DNA of 64,000 bases from CAXXOK01 sp963664595 (GTDB lineage: Bacteria; Bacillota; Clostridia; Christensenellales; Aristaeellaceae): positions 124,001-188,000 of the forward strand of contig CAXXOK010000007.1 in the NCBI GenBank assembly GCA_963664595.2, read 5' to 3'. The position numbers and the translations under genes are program-made. Shown piece by piece: positions 52,684 through 61,631 of this stretch (the first letter of the stretch is position 1; each line of letters begins with the position of its first letter). A model generated the notes under the pieces. It was not told the origin of the DNA, searched no databases, and saw only the letters and a program-made list of their open reading frames with translations.

Positions 52684-52736
52684 ATGCGCATATATTTCTG
52701 AAGTCCATTGAAAAATGCGCATGCAATGCGTATAAT
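52684..52736 (+). promoter_or_regulatory. hicAB promoter with paired palindromic operators
   Basis: TTGAAA at 52708-52713 and TATAAT at 52731-52736 are spaced by 17 bases. The palindrome ATGCGCAT occurs twice, at 52684-52691 and inside the spacer at 52715-52722, 31 bases apart or about three helical turns. This suits binding by two HicB dimers for autorepression. Confidence 0.65.
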
Positions 52737-52758
52737 AACAGATGTTAGAAGGCCAGCA

Positions 52759-52932
52759 ATGAAGACGAGAGATTTAATCAAATTCTTGGAGAAGAACGGA
52801 TGGAAGTTCAAACGGAGCGGCGCTAACCACGATATTTACGTAAAGGATGGTGAAAGGGAAAGCGTAGTACGGCACAGAGAAACCGACGAAGAACTAGCAA
52901 ATGCGATCATCAAGCGAAGAGGCCTGAAATAA
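52759..52932 (+). CDS. hicA: HicA toxin (mRNA interferase)
   Basis: A 57-residue double-stranded-RNA-binding-fold toxin: MKTRDLIKFLEKNGWKFKRS then GANHDIYVKDG with the catalytic histidine, ending IIKRRGLK. It cleaves messenger RNA during stress when free of HicB. ATG 52759 is chosen over an upstream ATG because AGAAGG precedes it and the length fits HicA. The toxin-first order and close spacing to hicB are typical. Confidence 0.88.
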   Translation: MKTRDLIKFLEKNGWKFKRSGANHDIYVKDGERESVVRHRETDEELANAIIKRRGLK

Positions 52933-52976
52933 GCCCCTTCGCCATCGCCCGAAATAAATAGGAGAGAAAATACATC

Positions 52977-53375
52977 ATGAAAAGAGCTTATCCAGTAGTA
53001 TTGTCAAAAGGAAAGGAATTCATTGTTGTGTATGTTCCTGACTTTAATATCAATACCCAGGGTAAAGATGTCACGGACGCAATCGAAATGGCACGAGATG
53101 CAATCGGAGTCATGGGGATTGATATGGAGGACGATCATGAAAAACTGCCTGTACCCTCTGACATGGCAGCAGTGCGGCCGGAAAAGGAAAGCGATATTGT
53201 AACGCTGGTTGATGTTGACTTTGCGGAATACCGCAGGAAAAACGATCTGCGTACAGTGCGGAAAAACTGCACGATCCCTTCCTGGCTGAACTTTGAGGCT
53301 GAGAAGGCCGGGGTTAATTTCTCGCAGGCGCTGCAAACAGGGCTGAAACAGGAACTGAGAATATCCGGAAGGTAA
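52977..53375 (+). CDS. hicB: HicB antitoxin
   Basis: A 132-residue antitoxin. The N-terminal partially degraded RNase-H-like domain (YPVVLSKGKEFIVVYVPDFN; DVTDAIEMARDAIGVMG) binds HicA, and the C-terminal ribbon-helix-helix (KNCTIPSWLNFEAEKAGVNF) binds DNA. GGAGAG lies before ATG 52977. Intact, like hicA. Confidence 0.88.
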   Translation: MKRAYPVVLSKGKEFIVVYVPDFNINTQGKDVTDAIEMARDAIGVMGIDMEDDHEKLPVPSDMAAVRPEKESDIVTLVDVDFAEYRRKNDLRTVRKNCTIPSWLNFEAEKAGVNFSQALQTGLKQELRISGR

Positions 53376-53380
53376 ACAAA

Positions 53381-53415
53381 AATCCCGTAGAGTTTTGATC
53401 TCTACGGGATTTTTT
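53381..53415 (+). terminator. Rho-independent terminator of hicAB
   Basis: AATCCCGTAGAG (53381-53392) pairs with CTCTACGGGATT (53400-53411), seven-base loop, followed by a run of T to 53415. Confidence 0.88.
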
Positions 53416-53427
53416 GTTTGGAGCAGT

Positions 53428-53494
53428 CTTGATCCCGCTGCACGACCATTCCGAACAATCCATTGACGAAGATGAATGAAGGGTTCGTATTTCG
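53428..53494 (+). repeat. 67-base block, copy B
   Basis: Second copy of the block at 41099-41165, same orientation. It follows the hicAB terminator; in copy A no hicAB lies between the endolysin relic and this block. Confidence 0.6.
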
Positions 53495-53562
53495 TGATGA
53501 TTGGGAGAGTGCTCCCATCATGATACGATCTGATGGATTGAAAACGAAAACGATATGCCGAA

Positions 53563-54255
53563 TTAATCCTGCGTATCATCCCCGCGCTTGTTTCTGTTCT
53601 TAATGCCGCGCAGATGCAGGTAAACCGTGTTGCGCGAAATTCCAAGCGCCTTGGCTACACGGGGCACAGAATCTTTAAACTTGAACATGCCTTGCTGGTA
53701 CAGCCGCGCAATCACTTCGTATTTCTTCATCGAAACGCGAATGGAGGCATTTTCCTCCACCTCATTCTGTACGCGGACGGCTACGGCCTCGAGCAATTCA
53801 TCCATGTTCTCGGCGAAAACTTCGGTCGTTTTGCTGCTTTCCTCCGACAGGAAATTATTGACAAAATCAACCATCGGGGTATTCAAATAGAAATTAATGC
53901 AGAGAAGGCCGATAACACGGTTGTTTTCACCCGTGATGGCAATCGTCGTCGCCTTGAGCGGCTCGCCCTGGTTGTTGCGTGCCCGATAGGTGCAATACCC
54001 TTCTTCCTCGCTTTCCTGAATACGGGAGAGCATCTGCATGGCGAGATCGGTTATCGGCGCGCCTTCCTTGCGCCCTGTGTGATGCCCGTTGATGACCTTT
54101 ATGGCGGCATGATCTAAGTTTTCCAGGCTATGAAGCACAAATTCGTACCCTTCGCCCAGATAATCCGCCAACCCTTCCAGCATGGTTTGGTAGGATTTCA
54201 GAATTGCCTTGTCCAATGCGGTCAACTTGATATAGGCCTTCATCGCACCATCCAT
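53563..54255 (-). CDS. YheO-type PAS/helix-turn-helix regulator
   Basis: A 230-residue cytoplasmic regulator. The YheO PAS-like domain covers about residues 18-130 (FVLHSLENLDHAAIKVINGHHTG split across its front; KATTIAITGENNRVIGLLCI), and the C-terminal helix-turn-helix is GMFKFKDSVPRVAKALGISR then NTVYLHLRG. DauR-type relatives regulate amino-acid breakdown. It lies four bases after ridA and ends the operon, so it may regulate its own peptide/amino-acid operon. Confidence 0.84.
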   Translation of the reverse strand: MDGAMKAYIKLTALDKAILKSYQTMLEGLADYLGEGYEFVLHSLENLDHAAIKVINGHHTGRKEGAPITDLAMQMLSRIQESEEEGYCTYRARNNQGEPLKATTIAITGENNRVIGLLCINFYLNTPMVDFVNNFLSEESSKTTEVFAENMDELLEAVAVRVQNEVEENASIRVSMKKYEVIARLYQQGMFKFKDSVPRVAKALGISRNTVYLHLRGIKNRNKRGDDTQD

Positions 54256-54258
54256 TCG

Positions 54259-54630
54259 TCATCTCAAAGCGATCAGTTCAATTTCTACAAGCACGCCCTT
54301 GGGCAGCGCTTTCACTGCCACGCAGGAACGGGCGGGGGCGGAAACAAATGCTTTTGCGTATACTTCATTGAACGCGGAAAAATCGTTCATATCCTGCAAA
54401 AAGCAGGTCGTTTTGCAAACGCTTTCAAAGGAAGCTCCGGCTGCTTGCAGCAGACCGGCGATATTTTGCACCACCTGCTCGGTCTGCGTGGTGATATCAT
54501 CGCCGACAACGGTTCCGGTTTTCGGGTCCAGCGGGATCTGCCCGGAAAGAAATACCAGATTCCCGGCAATTTTCCCCTGAGAGTACGGGCCAATCGCCGC
54601 CGGCGCCAGATTTGTTTCAATCGTTTCCAT
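54259..54630 (-). CDS. ridA: RidA-family reactive-intermediate deaminase
   Basis: A 123-residue protein of the RidA/YjgF family that hydrolyses reactive enamine/imine products of amino-acid metabolism. IGPYSQGKIAGNLVFLSGQI, QTEQVVQNIAGLLQAAGASF, the CFLQDMNDF segment and RSCVAVKALPKG with the active-site arginine are all present. Trimer-forming length. Placed between an amidohydrolase and a YheO regulator. Confidence 0.92.
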   Translation of the reverse strand: METIETNLAPAAIGPYSQGKIAGNLVFLSGQIPLDPKTGTVVGDDITTQTEQVVQNIAGLLQAAGASFESVCKTTCFLQDMNDFSAFNEVYAKAFVSAPARSCVAVKALPKGVLVEIELIALR

Positions 54631-54688
54631 CGTTACATTAAACCTCTTTCATTATAGATGTTTTCGTGATCCGGTCAAGATGCAAGAC

Positions 54689-55990
54689 TTACCATTTCAA
54701 GGTCGTCGCACCGCCGAGCGGGTATCCGGGAGCGACCACGTTGAAGCCGGGGGCTTCAAAACCGGGCACACGGCTGAACGCGCGCCTGCCGCCTTTGGCA
54801 ACCATATCAATGCGGCGCAAATCGGAAATTGTTTGATCCGGCTTTCCCTGTACGGCAATAAAATCGGCATCCATACCCGGCGCCAGCGTTCCGGTTTCCT
54901 CTGCGACGCCGCAAATCAAGGCCGATACAGAAGTGGCGGCCTCCAGCGCTTGCGCAGGCGTCATGCCGCTTTCCACCAGGCACTCGATCTCGCGGATGGT
55001 TGCGGTCGTGCCTTCCAGCGGATCATTGGGTAACAGGTCGGTACCCACGCCGATGATCACGCGTTCGGCAATTGCATCGACAAGCGCTTGCCGGTGGCGC
55101 TTCTCGGCCTCTGCCTGCTTGCGTACCTGATAGGCCGGGCTGCCGCGCTCAATCAGGTATTCCGCCGCGTGGCTCACGGCGATGGTCGGCACATAATAGG
55201 TGCCCTTTTCCCGGAGCAGGGCGGCGGTTTCGCGGCTCATAAAATAGCCGTGCTCCACGCTGTCCACGCCATATTTGACTGCGGCGCGAATGGCGAGATC
55301 GTTGCTCAAATGGGCGGCGACCGGCTTGCCGGAACCGTGTGCTACCGTGACAACGGCATCAATTTCCGCGTCGGTCATCTGCTTATCGCCCACGCCTTCA
55401 TGGGGGCTTGCCAGTCCGCCGGTCATGCAGATTTTAATCAGATCCACGCCGTGCATCAGCTGCGCGCGCGTTCCTTTGGCGAATTCGGCCGGGCCGGAGC
55501 ACTCGCATGCACCCGGCTCGTTATATCCGTGGCCGCCGTGCGCGATGACGATTTCTCCGCTGGCTACCATCCGGCTGCCAAACAACAGGTTCTTCTGTAC
55601 GGCGTCTCTCACGGCCACGTCGGTATAATCGGCCGCGCCGGTGGAACGCACGGTGGTAACTCCGCTCATCAGTACTTCCGCTAACCGGCGGTACGCAATC
55701 AGCGCGCGGTAGGCGGGGCCGAACGGATCGACCTTATGGGCTGGAAATGGGAAGCTGAGATCCAGATGTACGTGGCAGTTGATCAAGCCGGGCATAACCG
55801 TATAGCCGTTTAAATCGGCCTGGGTATCGCAGGATCGCAGCATTTCCTTGCCTGCGTCCGCAGGGCCCGCGTACAGAATCTGTCCGCGCACCTGTTGCGG
55901 AGTCGTTTCATAGATCAGCAAACCATCTTCAACAGCCGCCTTGCCGGTACCGTCGAAAATCCGAACATGGCGCAACGCGGTTTTACTCAT
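54689..55990 (-). CDS. Metal-dependent amidohydrolase (imidazolonepropionase/prolidase type)
   Basis: About 433 residues, TIM-barrel amidohydrolase. NCHVHLDLS gives the first metal histidines, KICMTGG the bridging lysine, VAAHLSNDLAI and VEHGYFMS later histidines, and GVGTDLLPND the final aspartate. Members of this branch act on Xaa-Pro dipeptides or cyclic amides. ATG 55990 has GGAGGGATTTG ahead. The neighbours, an M32 carboxypeptidase and RidA, suggest peptide-derived substrates. Confidence 0.85.
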   Translation of the reverse strand: MSKTALRHVRIFDGTGKAAVEDGLLIYETTPQQVRGQILYAGPADAGKEMLRSCDTQADLNGYTVMPGLINCHVHLDLSFPFPAHKVDPFGPAYRALIAYRRLAEVLMSGVTTVRSTGAADYTDVAVRDAVQKNLLFGSRMVASGEIVIAHGGHGYNEPGACECSGPAEFAKGTRAQLMHGVDLIKICMTGGLASPHEGVGDKQMTDAEIDAVVTVAHGSGKPVAAHLSNDLAIRAAVKYGVDSVEHGYFMSRETAALLREKGTYYVPTIAVSHAAEYLIERGSPAYQVRKQAEAEKRHRQALVDAIAERVIIGVGTDLLPNDPLEGTTATIREIECLVESGMTPAQALEAATSVSALICGVAEETGTLAPGMDADFIAVQGKPDQTISDLRRIDMVAKGGRRAFSRVPGFEAPGFNVVAPGYPLGGATTLKW

Positions 55991-56004
55991 CAAATCCCTC
56001 CTGT

Positions 56005-57510
56005 CTATATTTGGTAAACATCTGTCATTTTAGCGGTTAAATAGTCGCAATATGGCTTCGCGTCCATCGAACCGCCAACGGTGCGGCGCAGAGTTTCCTG
56101 CGGTGTGTACAATCGGCTGTAACGGTGCAGGTTTTCTCCCAGCCACTGGTTTATCGATGCAAAATCGCCCTCGCGGACGCGCTGATAAACGTCGAATTCC
56201 TTTTGCATCGCGTTGAAAAGCTGTGCATTGTAGACATTGCCCAGAGAGTACGATACAAACGCGCCGAACCGGCCGTATGGCCATTGGATATCCTGAAGAA
56301 CGCCCTGCCGGTCGTCCGGTACGGTGAGGCTCAGATACTCCTGCATTTTCTCGTTCCACAGCGCGGGTAAATCGGCCGCACGGACGGACCCGTTGATGAA
56401 ATCGCGTTCCATCTCGTAACGCAGAATAATATGAAGGTTGTAGGTAACCTCGTCTGCCGACGTGCGAATGTAGCCGGGGCGGCAATCGTTGAATCCGCAA
56501 TACAAATCGCGCGCGGATAAATTGCCGAGGAAGGGCCTGTAATCCTCCATGAAATCATCATAGACCGTTTCCCAAAAGGCGGAGCTGCGGCCGATGACGT
56601 TTTCATAAAACCGCCCCTGCGACTCCTGAAACGCGGGAGAGGCGCCGCCGCCGAGAATGGTGTTTTCCAATTTTTCCGGAATATTCTGGCTGTTGATGGT
56701 ATGCCCGCCCTCGTGCAGTACGGAAAACAGCGAGGAGCTGAAGTCGTTTTCAAAGTACCGCGTGCTGAACCGGAAATCATGGAGATTAATGGTAAAGGAA
56801 AAAGGATGCGTGGTTTCGCAGAGAATTGCGGATTCCGGGTCTACGCCCATGCGCGGATACAAACGGCGGTTGAAGCGATCCTGCACCGCTGGCGGCACAG
56901 GCGTATGGAGAAACGCCGGACGCGGCCTGTGCTTCTCCTGCACCTGCCGCACGAGCGGAATAATCGTTGCTTTCAATGTTGCAAACAGCGTATCCAGCTG
57001 TGCGGTGGTCATTCCTTCTTCATAATAATCAATCAGGGCATCATAGCGCGACGCCGCGCTTCCAAAGCAGTCGGCCATCTGCCGGTTCAATTGGATTAAT
57101 CGGTCCAAATACGGAATCATCGGGGCAAATTCGCCGCGCTTCATCGCGCCATCCCATACGGCGATGGATTCGCCTTTCGTGGCCTCCAACTCGCGGTACA
57201 GCGCACCGGGAATGCGGCTGAAGAAACGGTATTCGCGCGACGCAGCGTGAACCAGCGCCTTGTCAAACGCGTTGAGCTCCGCAGCAACCGGCGTAAGCGC
57301 GTCCAGATACTCCTTCAGCTCGTTGGAGCTCATCAGCTTTCGGGTTTCCTCGGCCATAACTCCCGCCGTCGCCGCCCGCCCCTTGGCGCCCTTTGGCGGC
57401 ACACGCTGCATTCCATCCCAAAACAAAAGGGAATTCACGCGCTGATAGTGGGAGACCTTTTCGAGATATTCATGAAACCGGTTCAATATCTGTGCGGCGA
57501 CCAAAATCAT
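56005..57510 (-). CDS. M32-family carboxypeptidase (Taq-type)
   Basis: A 501-residue zinc carboxypeptidase. The HExxH site is VLHEGGHTINSQNI, the third ligand is in the PAFQESQGRFYENVIGR segment, and IRTSADEVTYNLHI is a strong M32 signature. It removes C-terminal residues from peptides in the cytoplasm. Start ATG 57510 has AAAGGAGC very close; a TTG at 57504 would give better spacing. First gene of the operon to 53563, divergent from the peptide importer at 57953. Confidence 0.88.
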   Translation of the reverse strand: MILVAAQILNRFHEYLEKVSHYQRVNSLLFWDGMQRVPPKGAKGRAATAGVMAEETRKLMSSNELKEYLDALTPVAAELNAFDKALVHAASREYRFFSRIPGALYRELEATKGESIAVWDGAMKRGEFAPMIPYLDRLIQLNRQMADCFGSAASRYDALIDYYEEGMTTAQLDTLFATLKATIIPLVRQVQEKHRPRPAFLHTPVPPAVQDRFNRRLYPRMGVDPESAILCETTHPFSFTINLHDFRFSTRYFENDFSSSLFSVLHEGGHTINSQNIPEKLENTILGGGASPAFQESQGRFYENVIGRSSAFWETVYDDFMEDYRPFLGNLSARDLYCGFNDCRPGYIRTSADEVTYNLHIILRYEMERDFINGSVRAADLPALWNEKMQEYLSLTVPDDRQGVLQDIQWPYGRFGAFVSYSLGNVYNAQLFNAMQKEFDVYQRVREGDFASINQWLGENLHRYSRLYTPQETLRRTVGGSMDAKPYCDYLTAKMTDVYQI

Positions 57511-57952
57511 GCTCCTTTTCTATGGAATTCTTCTTCTCATAACGATGCCATTATAGCACCGTTTTGATTTATCGCAAGCAAATAGTGAAATAAAGTACAG
57601 TAAAAGTACGTCTGTTGATGCAGCAAAATCAGGTGTTCGATTTCATAATATTGTACGATTGTATCATGGTTTTACATATTACGTTTGTAATTGGCTATAT
57701 TTTCAGAATTGTATTAATATTGTTTATTGTATTGCGTTTCAATGGGAAATCGCCTATACTGACTTTAATGAACAAATGTGTAACGTAACTCGTTTATTCA
57801 TTTTCCACAAAGACGTGGTATCCATTCGGATTGTGATCGCTTGCATTTTTCAGGCGTAACAATAGTATGGGACACCGTTATATCCGGTAGCGTAAGGATG
57901 TCGGTGTACCGGCCCCAGTTCTAGCAGGAACAATCAATAAGGAGGAAAGTTC
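57511..57952. other. AT-rich divergent intergenic region
   Basis: No gene. It separates the minus-strand peptidase operon from the plus-strand peptide importer and must hold promoters for both. A weak candidate for the plus strand is TTGCAT with TAGTAT 16 bases on, about 57842-57869. Confidence 0.35.
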
Positions 57953-59671
57953 ATGAACCGGATGAAAAAACTGCTCTGTACCCTGATGATTCTTTGCCTT
58001 GCGATCTCCGTCGCGCCTGCCGCGCTTGCGCAAGCCGAGGATGCCGCAGTACTTCGTATTGCGCTGGAGCAAGACATTGAAACGATCGATCCTCAGCAAA
58101 ACACGGCGGCCTTTACTTGCGCTGTTACCGAAGGCATCAGCGAAGCACTGCTGCGCGAGCACGATGACAAAATCCTGCCGGGCCTGGCAGAAAGCTACAC
58201 GACGGAGGATTATCAGACCTGGGTGTTCAACATCCGTGAAGATGCCAGCTGGAGCGACGGCACCCCCATCACGGCAGAGGATATCGTATGGTCATACAAA
58301 GAGATCTTTACCCGTGCGGAATGTGCCAAAGTGTATATTCTCTTTAACGGCGTAAAAGGCTATTCCGCAATTCAGGACGCGATGAATAACGGCGAGAGTG
58401 AAGAAGCGCTGCGCACCGTGATTGACGAGCAGTTTGGCGTTACCGCTTTGGACAGCCACACCCTGCAGGTTGTACTGGAATCCCCGCGTCCTTACTTCAT
58501 CAATACGTTCTGCTCCACCGCATGGGCGCCGCTGAAGCGGGATCTGTATGAGGAATACGGCACCGCTTATGGTTCCGCTGCGGACAAAGTTGGGATGAAC
58601 GGGCCGTTCATCGTATCCGAATGGCGTTACAATGAAATGGTCACGCTGGTCAAGAACCCGCATTATTGGGACGCGGATAATATTAAGCTGGACGCGGTGG
58701 AGATTCATATCGTTAAGGATCTGGAGCCCCGTGTTAATATGTTTAAAGAAGGCAAAGTGGACAGCGCTCGCGCATCCAGCGATTATATGCTGATGATGCC
58801 GAATGATACCTATGTATTGGAAGGCACAAGCTGGAACTATATGCTGGTCAACAGCTACCGCCGCAATACCGATGGTGCACTGGTGAACGAGGCATTGAGC
58901 GCGCTGCTGGCAAACCGCAATTTTGTCAATGCGATCAATACCGCAATCAACCGCACGACGCTTTTCGGCGCGGTGATTACCGATCCTTCCTATTTGCCCA
59001 CGAGCTATGTGATCCCGGAAAGCATCAACTCTAACAACACGGCACGCGATTCGATCGGCACGCTGCGCACCACCGTCGGAGCAGGCTTTGTCAATCCCGT
59101 GTCTGTGACCAAGGATGCGGACAAAGCCGTTGCATACCTGGAAGCAGCCATGAGCGAGCTTGGATATTCCAGCGTGAAGGATCTGCCCGAAATCACGATC
59201 GTATGCGCATCGACCACGGATCCGCAAACCGTATGCGAGTACATGCAAAACGCGCTGACACAAACGCTGGGACTTGCTATCAAGGTGGAGCCCGTGGAAT
59301 TCAACGTGCGTGACTCCCGCATCATTTCCGGCGACTACGATCTTCTGTATATGGGCTGGGGCGTAAGCAACAACGATGCACTGGGGTATCTGGACGTATG
59401 GGCGACGGACTTGTTCTGCACCGGGTGGCCGCAGTCCGATCCCGAAGTCTACGGCCAGTATTGCGAGCTCGTTGATTTCATCAGCTCGACGCCCGATATG
59501 GACGCTCGTGCAGAGAAAATTCTGGAAGCCGAGCAAATCCTCCTGACGAACGGCCCGATCATCACGCTTTGCACACACGGCGACGCGCTGCTGATGAGCC
59601 ACCGGTTTGAAGGATTTACGATCAAGAATACGAATTCTCTTTACGATTACGTATTTGCGGTTGCAAAATAA
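57953..59671 (+). CDS. oppA: Peptide/oligopeptide ABC importer binding protein (SBP family 5)
   Basis: A 572-residue exported protein. The signal peptide ends ALA|QAEDA with no lipobox cysteine. VLRIALEQDIETIDPQQNTA, LAESYTTEDYQTWVFNIRED and WSDGTPITAEDIVWSYKEIF are diagnostic of family-5 peptide-binding proteins. Shine-Dalgarno AAGGAGGAAAG. It heads oppABCDF; substrate could be peptides or, in this family, nickel or oligosaccharides, but the flanking peptidases favour peptides. Confidence 0.88.
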   Translation: MNRMKKLLCTLMILCLAISVAPAALAQAEDAAVLRIALEQDIETIDPQQNTAAFTCAVTEGISEALLREHDDKILPGLAESYTTEDYQTWVFNIREDASWSDGTPITAEDIVWSYKEIFTRAECAKVYILFNGVKGYSAIQDAMNNGESEEALRTVIDEQFGVTALDSHTLQVVLESPRPYFINTFCSTAWAPLKRDLYEEYGTAYGSAADKVGMNGPFIVSEWRYNEMVTLVKNPHYWDADNIKLDAVEIHIVKDLEPRVNMFKEGKVDSARASSDYMLMMPNDTYVLEGTSWNYMLVNSYRRNTDGALVNEALSALLANRNFVNAINTAINRTTLFGAVITDPSYLPTSYVIPESINSNNTARDSIGTLRTTVGAGFVNPVSVTKDADKAVAYLEAAMSELGYSSVKDLPEITIVCASTTDPQTVCEYMQNALTQTLGLAIKVEPVEFNVRDSRIISGDYDLLYMGWGVSNNDALGYLDVWATDLFCTGWPQSDPEVYGQYCELVDFISSTPDMDARAEKILEAEQILLTNGPIITLCTHGDALLMSHRFEGFTIKNTNSLYDYVFAVAK

Positions 59672-59693
59672 ACCGGGGAACCTGCAAATTCAA

Positions 59694-59725
59694 GCGATAG
59701 CCGCCGCCAAAACGGCGGCTATCGC
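59694..59725 (+). promoter_or_regulatory. Hairpin after the oppA gene
   Basis: GCGATAGCCGCCG (59694-59706) pairs with 59713-59725, six-base loop, without a proper T-run. Located 22 bases after the oppA stop and 31 bases before the oppB start. Confidence 0.65.
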
Positions 59726-59756
59726 AAATTCTATCCATTGATGGGAGGGGTATGCA

Positions 59757-60689
59757 GTGATACGTTTCACGCTCAAGAGGATATTGACGGCGCTGGTGAC
59801 CATTTTTGTGCTCATCACGCTTACCTTCTTCCTGCTGAAAATGATCCCGAACGGTCTGTTTTCCGATCCGAATATTTCATCGGAATCCCGCGCCAGGCTG
59901 TATGCGCTGTATGGGTTGGACAAGCCGGTTTGGCAACAATACCTGATCTATATGAAAAATCTGATGCATCTCGATCTGGGTGAGTCCATTGCCTACCCGG
60001 GACGCATGATTACCACGATGATTTATGATCCGGCAACCGGGAACGGTTTGCCGCAATCCATGCGGCTGGGCCTGTGCTCACTGCTTTTTTCCATCCCGAT
60101 TGGCATTCTGCTGGGAACGGTAGCGGGGTTGAACCGCAACAAGTTTTGGGATAAATTTACCATCGCGATCGCTTTGGTCGGCGTCTCGGTGCCGTCCTTC
60201 ATCGTAGCGACGATGGGTGTAACCGTATTTGGCAACATGCTGGGGTGGCTGCCGACGACAGGTTTTTCCACGCCCCAGGAGATGATTCTTCCCACGATTT
60301 GCCTATCCCTGTCCACCATCGCCACCATTGCCAGACTGATGCGCACGTCGCTGGTGGAACTGGAAAACGCGGATTTCATCAAAACCGCCCATGCCAAAGG
60401 ACTTCGAAAATCCAAAATCATCTTCCGCCATCAGATCCGTAATGCGTTGCTTCCGGTGATTACCGTGATGGGTCCGATTACGGCAATGCTGCTGACCGGC
60501 ACATTTGTCGTGGAGGCGATCTTCAATATTAAGGGCCTGGGAGGGTACTACGTGGAATCAATCTCCAACCGCGACTATGGGCTGGTCATGGGGCTCACCG
60601 TGCTGTTTGGCACATTTCTGGTGGTTGCGAACTTGATCGTCGACCTGTTATACGGCATTATCGATCCCCGCATTCGCCTGAAACAATGA
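59757..60689 (+). CDS. oppB: Peptide ABC permease (OppB type)
   Basis: A 310-residue, six-helix permease. Start GTG 59757 with GGGAGGGG ahead. The front FTLKRILTALVTIFVLITLT and YGLDKPVWQQYLIYMKNLMH are OppB/DppB hallmarks; the ATPase-docking loop is TAHAKGLRKSKIIFRHQIRN. Confidence 0.9.
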   Translation: MIRFTLKRILTALVTIFVLITLTFFLLKMIPNGLFSDPNISSESRARLYALYGLDKPVWQQYLIYMKNLMHLDLGESIAYPGRMITTMIYDPATGNGLPQSMRLGLCSLLFSIPIGILLGTVAGLNRNKFWDKFTIAIALVGVSVPSFIVATMGVTVFGNMLGWLPTTGFSTPQEMILPTICLSLSTIATIARLMRTSLVELENADFIKTAHAKGLRKSKIIFRHQIRNALLPVITVMGPITAMLLTGTFVVEAIFNIKGLGGYYVESISNRDYGLVMGLTVLFGTFLVVANLIVDLLYGIIDPRIRLKQ

Positions 60690-60702
60690 AAGGAGGGATA
60701 CC

Positions 60703-61626
60703 ATGCAGACAAACACATTGAAACTCCCGCCGGAGAAGCTGTTCTCTCCTTCCGCCTATACGTCGCAGGAGGCAAATGCGCTGCAGCCCCACGTATCGTA
60801 TTGGTCCGATGTGTGGCGGCGGTTTTTTGCGAACAAATCGGTCATCGTATTCCTTACATTGTTTTTATTAATCTTCTTTGGGTGCTTTCTTATTCCGCTG
60901 GTTTCGTCTCAGCCGATCACGGGCATCGTGGAAGATGCGATCAACGCAAAACCTTCGGCACAGCACTGGCTTGGTGCGGATAAATTCGGCCACGACTTTT
61001 TCACAAAGATGTGGAAAGGGGGTCAAGTGAGCTTTTTCGTCGGCTTTGCCGCCGCCATCCTGCAAATCCTGATCGGAACGGCGGTCGGAGCCGTGTCTGC
61101 CTATGCGGGAGGCAAAACGGACACCGTGATTATGTCGATGGTGAACGTGCTCATCTCGATCCCGTACCTGGTGGTTGTGCTGGCCATTCGCGTCGTTGCG
61201 GGATCAAGCATTGAGACGATCATTTTCGCGTTGGTTATTACGGGGTGGCTGAACGTGGCGCGCCTGACACGCGGCCAAATACTCCAGCTGAAAACCGAGG
61301 ATTATGTGCTGGCGGCGCGCTCCATGGGTGTCAAGCCCTGGCGGATCATGATGCAGCATTTAATCCCCAATACTCTGGGGGTGCTCATTGTCACCTTTAC
61401 GCTGGCCATTCCGCAGGCCATGTTTTCCGAAGCCTTCCTGAGCTTTATCGGTCTGGGATCAAATGCCGTCAGCTGGGGATCGCTGATTCGAACGGGGATG
61501 GACGTGCGTTTCCGCCACCCGCTGCAGTTGATTGCACCGTCGGCCTTACTGGCGATCACGATGCTGTGTATACAATTAATAGGCGATGCGATGCGGGATG
61601 CGCTGGATCCGAAGCTGAGGAGGTAG
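60703..61626 (+). CDS. oppC: Peptide ABC permease (OppC type)
   Basis: A 307-residue permease with a 45-residue cytoplasmic front and six helices. HWLGADKFGHDFFTKMWKGG is the OppC/DppC signature, and the docking loop is LAARSMGVKPWRIMMQHLIP. AAAGGAGGG precedes ATG 60703. Confidence 0.9.
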   Translation: MQTNTLKLPPEKLFSPSAYTSQEANALQPHVSYWSDVWRRFFANKSVIVFLTLFLLIFFGCFLIPLVSSQPITGIVEDAINAKPSAQHWLGADKFGHDFFTKMWKGGQVSFFVGFAAAILQILIGTAVGAVSAYAGGKTDTVIMSMVNVLISIPYLVVVLAIRVVAGSSIETIIFALVITGWLNVARLTRGQILQLKTEDYVLAARSMGVKPWRIMMQHLIPNTLGVLIVTFTLAIPQAMFSEAFLSFIGLGSNAVSWGSLIRTGMDVRFRHPLQLIAPSALLAITMLCIQLIGDAMRDALDPKLRR

Positions 61627-61631
61627 CGGAG

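Noticed and set aside
58292..59602. Long open frame (436 codons) antisense to oppA
   Set aside because: Shadow frame caused by codon bias of oppA; composition is unlike a protein and there is no promoter or ribosome site.
61245..61631. 129-codon N-terminal extension of oppD
   Set aside because: It lies entirely inside oppC, has no ribosome site and does not resemble an ATPase; the start at 61632 gives a normal OppD front.
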